A stretch of 64,000 bases of DNA from Sipunculus nudus (lineage: Eukaryota > Annelida > Sipuncula > Golfingiida > Sipunculidae): positions 47,720,456 to 47,784,455 of the forward strand of contig CM049318.1 in the NCBI GenBank assembly GCA_026874595.1. The letters run 5' to 3'. This document shows, one piece after another, positions 58,795-64,000 of the stretch. Under the pieces are notes generated by a model, which ran no database searches, was not told the origin of the DNA, and was given only the letters and a program-made list of their open reading frames with translations. Every line of letters begins with the position of its first letter. The stretch's first letter is position 1. Both the position numbers and the translations under genes were made by a program.

Positions 58795-59992
58795 AATTCT
58801 ACAACTAGATGTGTCGGAACAACACGAATGCCCCCGCCTGGGGCAAATTAGAAACATTTGTAAAATATTGAAAAATTTTTTAGGTTCAGGAGGTGTCATA
58901 TGGTCAAAAGTAGGTCAACAAGGGCAAAATGCAAACTCGATCTGTAACGGGTCATTATCAAGCAACACACCAAAAATCAGGCCAGTATATGCAGGCATTG
59001 TGAAAAGAAGTCCATACATATGCATTTTCCATAAAAATGAAATTTTTTTCATGAAATTTTCTATGTTTAGGAGCCATAAAACAATCAAAAGTAGGTCAAC
59101 CGGGACGAAACGCAAACTCGATCTGTAACTGTCATTATCTTCGCACACATAACAAATCAGGGTGGTATCTGCAGGCATTGAGGAAAAAAAGTCAGTACAT
59201 ATGCATTTGTTATGAAAATTTCTATTTTTCATGAAACTTTCTATGTTCAGGAGCAGTCAAATGGTCAAAAGTAGGTCAACTGGGACAAAACAAGAACTAG
59301 ATCTGTAACTGGTCATTATCTGCCTACACACCAAAAATCAGGCCCCCATCTGCAGGCACTGCGAAAAAAAGTCCATACATGTGCACTTTTTTATTAAATT
59401 TTCCATGTTAGAGCACTGTAAAATGGTCAAAAGTAGGTCAACTGGGACAAAACGTGAACTCCATCTGTAACTGGTCATTAACTGCCCACACATAAAAAAT
59501 TAGGCCAATATCTGCAGGTATTGTGAAGTAAAGTCTGTACAAGTGTATTTGTCATGAAAATTTATATTTTACATGAAATTTTCTATGTTCAGGAGCCATA
59601 AAACAGTCAAAAGTACGTCAAATGGGACGAAACGCAAACTCGATCTGTAACTGGTCAATATCTGCCCACACACCAAAAACCAGGCCAATATCTGCAGGCA
59701 TTGCAAAAAAAAAGTCTGTACATGTGTATTTGTCATGAAAATTTCTATTTTTCATGAAATTTTCTAAGTTTAGGAGCCGTAAAACAGTCAAAAGTAGGTC
59801 AACCGGGATGAAACGCGAACTTGATCTGTAACTGGTCTATATCTGCCCACACTCCAAAAATCAGGCCAATATCTGAAGGCATTGCGAAATAAAGCCCGTA
59901 CTACTGTTTGATTTCGGAATGACGGAAGGACAGAATGACGGACATGGGTAAAACTATATGCCCCGGCCACTTTTTGTGGCGGGGGCATAAAA
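58795..59992 (+). mobile_element. 1.2-kb element with six internal ~180-bp repeats
   Basis: It starts near CTAGATGTGTCGGAACAACA with GCCCCCGCC, and ends in a hairpin ATGCCCCGGCCAC-TTTTT-GTGGCGGGGGCAT followed by AAAA. In between, CAAAARTAGGTCAAC recurs at about 58903, 59085, 59265, 59426, 59606 and 59789, a spacing of about 161-183 bp. Terminal GC-rich hairpins around a tandem core recall the tandem-core elements described in bivalves (pearl-type and related). That assignment is by resemblance only. Confidence 0.75.
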
Positions 59993-60181
59993 ACGGGAAG
60001 GTAGGTGGTGCCACCTGACTGGTTTATGAGAAAACTTTCAAAGTTGGATGGACATGCCAACTTTCAGACAAATACCTTGAACTACTCGGAGTTATAAGCA
60101 ATTTCCACCAAAAGCACATGTACAGGTGGATGCCACGGCAAAATGATTGCAGATGGTGACACAAATCTTGAGTATAAGATG

Positions 60182-60840
60182 TTTTTTTTTTACGGTATTG
60201 TTAACAATGACCCTAACAAGGCTGCTAAAACATTAGCACAAATTTTGCAGCACATTGCAGAAAATACATATTTAAAGAAGACCAATCCTAAAAGGAAGTG
60301 CATCAAACAACCAGGATGGTGGGATGTGACATGCGAGTCCGCAAGACTTGAGAAATATAAAGCTTTAAATAAGTTTAGATTGACTGATAGTAAAAATGAT
60401 TTTATTGACTATCAAAGAAAGAAGGATGATTTTAAAAAAACCTGTAAATTAAAAAATGAACTGTATGATAAGAAAACAACAGGACAGATTATATCATGTC
60501 AGACCACCAATGAAATGTGGCGCACAATGAAAAATGTCAGGAGAGGCACACAGAGGAAAAATAATACATGTATTTCAAAACAAGAATGGTTTGGTTATTT
60601 TAACAATCTCCTGGAAGATAACCAGATAAAGTTAGATCCTATATTTGAGCAGGAGGTTATAAAGGTGTTACATTCAGATGCTAAATGCCTTACAGGTCCA
60701 GAAAATGTAATTTTAAACAAGGAAATAACTATTACAGAAATAAGAACTGTGGTTGAACAAATGAAATCAGGTAAAGCACCTGGACCTGATGGACTGGTAA
60801 CAGAATTTTTTAAAGATTTCATAGATGAACTAGAATACGG
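60182..60840 (+). pseudogene. LINE ORF2 fragment, part 1 (linker and start of RT)
   Basis: An open frame encodes a non-LTR retrotransposon fragment. The segment with PGWWDVTCESARLEKYKALN is typical of the linker after the endonuclease domain. KEITITEIRTVVEQMKSGKA followed by PGPDGLVTEFFKDF is the start of the reverse transcriptase (RT motif 1, KAPGPDG). The frame is 5'-truncated: everything before about 60182 belongs to a different repeat, and no endonuclease domain is present. It ends at a stop created by the inserted element at 60841. Clade not assigned. Confidence 0.85.
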
Positions 60841-62291
60841 GTAGTCGACAAGCGACTACGTGTATCCGCCAAAATCAGAGAAGGACGGGTGAAGTGAGGC
60901 ATGGATTGAGTGGCAAGGGGAAATAGAGTAACATGTGTTACATATTAGAATGGATCTCTGCCACATAAACATGATTGTAGGTGGCGCCACCTGTTATTTG
61001 AACAAGAAACTATCTAAGATGTATACACATGCAAAATTTCATGTGGAAAAGTCAAACCACTGCAGAAATCTTAGTGATTTTATCCCACAGCAGACAAACA
61101 GATGGACGCTGTGCGAAAATAGCTGCAGGTTGCACCACCATTTTTGTGTATGTTATAAAGCTATCCAAGGGCTACATTTGTGTAAATTTTTTTTCCTGAT
61201 TGGTCAAATGAGTCCGGAGATTTAAGCATTAATGTTTGCAGCGTGTACTTGAATGTAGGTGGCGCCACCTGTCATAAAATCAAGGAAGCTATGCAGGATG
61301 TATAGGCATGCCAAATTTCAGGTAATTTAGTCAAACCACTGCAGAGATATAAGTGATTTTAACCCACGGCAGACAAACAGATGGACGCTGTGCAAAAATG
61401 GCTGCAGGTGGCGCCAACATTTTTGTGTATGTTATAAAACTATCCAAGGGCTACATTTGTGTAGAAATTTTTTTCCTGATTGGTCGAACGGTTCCTGTAA
61501 TATGAGCTTGGATGTTTGCAGCATAAACGTGAAGGTAGGTGGTGCCACTTGTCATAAAATCAAGAAAGCTATCTAGGATGTATACGCATGCCGAATTTCA
61601 GGTGAATTAGTCAAACCACTGCAGAGATATGAGTGATTTTAACCTAAGGCAGACAAACAGATGGACGCTGTACAAAAATGGCTGTAGGTGGTGCCACCAT
61701 TTTTGTGTATGTTATAAAGCTATCCAACGGCTACATTTGTGTAAAAAATTTTCCTGATCGGTCAAACGGTTCCCGAGATATGAGCTTGGATGACTGCAGC
61801 GTTAACGTGAATGTAGGTGGCACCACCTGTCATAAAATCAAGAAAGCTTTCTAGGATGTATAAGCATGCCGAATTTCAGGTGAATTAGTCAAACCACTGC
61901 AGAGATACGAATGATTTTAACCCAAGGCAGATGAACAGATGGACACTGTGCAAACATGGTTGCAGGTGGCGCCACCTTTTTTTGTGTATGTTATAAAGCT
62001 ATCCAAGGGCTACATTTGTGTAAATTTTTATCCTGATCAGTCAAACGGTTCCCGAGATATGTGGGTTTATGTGTGGAAACATATGCACAAACGGACGCTG
62101 GGCAGACAGGAAAGGTCAGAGGTCAAGGTCACTTGGTAAGGCATCAGTTCACATGTGACCCAATAATTTTTGCAAGTTTCAGAAAAATCCGTCCAGTAGT
62201 CTCAGAGGAGTTCTCCGGAAACGAATGCCGTGGCGGCGGCGGATTCCGGTCAAAAACATAGTATCCACAAAACTTCTTTCTGACGGATACA
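60841..62291 (+). mobile_element. 1.45-kb satellite-bearing element inserted in the LINE
   Basis: It interrupts the RT frame between ..FKDFIDELE and ..LLHALVNGVFKHL. It begins with the hairpin GTAGTCG-acaag-CGACTAC, then TGTATCCGCC. It ends ..GACGGATACA, so TGTATCCG and CGGATACA are short inverted ends. The core is four 280-bp dimeric units (AATTTCA at about 61034, 61314, 61594, 61873) carrying GGTGGCGCCACC-type palindromes. A terminal segment follows with AGGTCAGAGGTCAAGGTCAC and GAGTTCTCCGGAAACGAATG. No protein is encoded. Boundaries may be off by a few bases, and a target duplication is not certain. Confidence 0.75.
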
Positions 62292-62292
62292 A

Positions 62293-62890
62293 TAACTGCC
62301 ATTGTTGCATGCACTTGTTAACGGTGTGTTTAAACATTTAACATATCCAGGGGACTGGGCCAAAGCTATTATCATGCCTCTGTATAAGAGTGGTGATACT
62401 GAAGACGTAAACAACTACAGAGGAATTTCTTTATTAAACTGTATAGGTAAAATATTTTGTAAAATTATGAATAACAGGTTTATAAGCTGGTTAGATGAAA
62501 GAGATATTTTAGCAGAGGAGCAAGCAGGGTTTCAAAAAGGAAGATGTACAATTGAAAATATGTTCACACTCATGGATGTGATACAAAAATACATTTCCAG
62601 ACAATAAGGAAGAGTATATGTAATGTATGTCGAATTTTCCAAGGCTTTTGAAAGCGTAAATCACAATGTTTTAAAATATGTATTGTTAAAAAACGGAATT
62701 TCTGGAAACTTCTATATGACTATTGAATCTCTGTATTCTAAACTTAGGTCATGCATTTAACAGAAAATGTATTAACAACATATTTTGAGTGTCAAACTGG
62801 CACAAGGCAAGGATGCATGATCAGCCCCACATTATTTACTTTGTTTATGAATGAACTCAATCTACTAATTAAACAATCTAACATTGACCT
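62293..62890 (+). pseudogene. LINE ORF2 fragment, part 2 (RT core, decayed)
   Basis: Resumes the RT: PGDWAKAIIMPLYKSGDTED, then NYRGISLLNCIGKIF (motif 2a region) and EEQAGFQKGRCTIENMF (motif 3). A stop follows ISRQ; beyond it, in frame, comes YVEFSKAFESVNHNVL, where the catalytic Asp of the usual F/Y-V-D-F-x-K-A-F-D box is Glu. After a further stop and frameshift the box CQTGTRQGCMISPTLF is recognisable. The sequence then changes to another repeat at about 62882, before the YADD box. It is clearly dead. Confidence 0.85.
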
Positions 62891-63110
62891 TGACCTTTGA
62901 CCATTGGTCCCCAAAATCGACATGGTTTGTACTTCAGTCGTGGGCCATTTATACGTAAAGTTTGAAACCAATATGTCAACCAAACTTGAGTTATCATCTG
63001 GAAACTAATTTGTGTGGGTGGACGGATTGACAGACAGAGAGACATACAAAGAGACAGACAGACAGGGTGATTAGTATAGGGCATCCACTTCTGATCAATA
63101 AACACACCAG
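62882..63110 (-). repeat. dispersed-repeat fragment with GACAGACA run
   Basis: ATTGACCTTGACCTTTGACC leads into a GACGG/GACAGACA run (about 63019-63066) and GGTGATTAGTATAGGGCATC. It truncates the LINE on its 3' side. Orientation is uncertain. Confidence 0.55.
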
Positions 63111-63349
63111 GTTTTGGGACACCAGATGAAATCACAGCTGAGAAACTGACATGATTGTTGTCATTTTATAGTAAAACAAGGCCTACAGGCCTAATGCGAA
63201 CCTGTGCATATGGATATACACCAGGTATAATGCTTCAATGCTGAACCACTACTTTTCATATATATGAACAATGCAAGTACTAAACATTTTGAACAAGAAA
63301 CAATACACAAACATCACTGCTGAAATTCTGGCATTGGTGCACACAACAA

Positions 63350-63570
63350 AAAAATTATTGTAGGTGGCACCACCAGTCTTGTATACGACAAAGCTATTTG
63401 ACATGTATAAATATGCCCAATTTCAGGCTGATATATCAAATTCTTCTGTAGAATTAAGCAGGCACATACACTTTGCAAAAGTCATTGTAGATGGCGACAC
63501 CTGTCTTGTGAACGAGAAAGCCATTTAAGACACATAGACAGGTCAGAATATCAGGCCAATACATCAAACT
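63350..63570 (+). repeat. palindrome-bearing repeat fragment
   Basis: Contains GTAGGTGGCACCACCAGTCT and a second related half (ATGGCGACACCTGTCTTGTG). It resembles the units at 58.54 and 60.0 kb. Confidence 0.6.
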
Positions 63571-63654
63571 TACCTTAAGTCTGATGCACGGGGCTGACCA
63601 GGCTTAGGTGAGAAAGGCTGTTGCCCCAAGTGTACTGTGACAAATTACTGGCTC

Positions 63655-63755
63655 AGGCTACTGCACTGAGTGAACTCTTGACCTGCACCTGGCTAGACTG
63701 AGTGAACTTTTGACCTGTACCTGGCTGCACTGAGTGAACTCTTGACCTGTTGCAT
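63655..63755 (+). repeat. ~34-bp minisatellite, 3 copies
   Basis: Copies of CTGCACTGAGTGAACTCTTG followed by ACCTGYACCTGG. Confidence 0.85.
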
Positions 63756-63884
63756 AATCTGACACAGTTGGCAGTCTGCCAAAGCTATAAATAAATCCAG
63801 GCTGACCTTTTGCCTATTGCCAAATCTGAAATAGTAGGCACACAATTGCATAAGCTCACAGATTGGCTCCATATGCAGCCCTGA

Positions 63885-63982
63885 GTGGCATGACACCCAT
63901 GAGGTGATCACATGATACTCATGAGGTGATCCCATGCTACCCATGAGATGATCACATGCTGCCCATGAGGTGATCACATGCC
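63885..63982 (+). repeat. ~21-bp minisatellite, 4-5 copies
   Basis: Copies of CCCATGAGGTGATCACATGC, with TGATCA palindromes. The array stops just before the right edge, at GCACTG. Confidence 0.85.
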
Positions 63983-64000
63983 TTGTGCTTGGCTGCACTG

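Overview
The window is animal nuclear DNA. It is AT-rich, has split coding exons with GT/AG borders, is very rich in tandem repeats and TA/CA microsatellites, and contains a tRNA-derived SINE, decayed LINE sequence and inverted-repeat DNA transposons. Several repeat ends resemble sequences I associate with molluscs and other marine lophotrochozoans: tails reading roughly GACGACGGACAAA..GTGATC..TATAGCTCAGATGA..TCAGCTGAGCTAAAA, and a GCCCCGGCCAC/GTGGCGGGGGC hairpin before an A-rich end. I therefore favour a marine mollusc, as an inference from pattern memory rather than a search. No bacterial, plasmid or phage feature is present.

Two host genes are supported, both on the minus strand. Gene 1 (about 14.8 kb down past position 1) is a secreted or extracellular EGF-repeat protein. 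Its translation-start exon (13224-13677) carries a signal peptide, a Ser/Thr/Pro-rich stalk and a first EGF domain. A short basic exon (1979-2062) and two more EGF exons (927-1049, 333-449) follow. Every junction is phase 1 and all join in frame, so the gene continues off the left edge. Its 11-kb intron holds a 29-bp minisatellite of about 58 copies (3.40-5.09 kb) and a 55-bp satellite of about 93 copies (8.05-13.16 kb). Gene 2 is seen as its last two coding exons (57621-57701 and 49173-49265), which join in phase 0 and end in TAA. I do not recognise the protein. Its 8.36-kb intron holds a SINE, a 42-bp hairpin/E-box satellite and a 340-bp repeat family.

The rest is mobile and repetitive. At 18-36 kb there are inverted copies of several elements, including a fold-back element with long terminal inverted repeats and an 8/9 target-site duplication (23569-24451), and a 3.6-kb segment bounded by about 48-bp inverted ends (24462-28097). 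A 64-bp minisatellite lies at 30.4-31.1 kb. A 58-bp satellite fills 38.34-43.83 kb and shows a 2.5-kb higher-order duplication. At 44-48 kb and 52.7-63.6 kb there are families of 180-, 280-, 320- and 340-bp tandem units, several sharing the 12-bp palindrome GGTGGCGCCACC. A LINE reverse-transcriptase reading frame (60.18-62.89 kb) is split by one such satellite-bearing element, which fixes that element's ends.

The most notable observations are: a LINE-interrupting element made of dimeric 280-bp repeats with a 5' hairpin and short inverted ends; a minisatellite boxed by inverted C-rich/G-rich arrays inside one of two copies of a dispersed repeat; a palindrome retained across repeat families; and the placement of very large arrays inside introns of apparently intact genes. 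No new defence-like or operon-like system was found.
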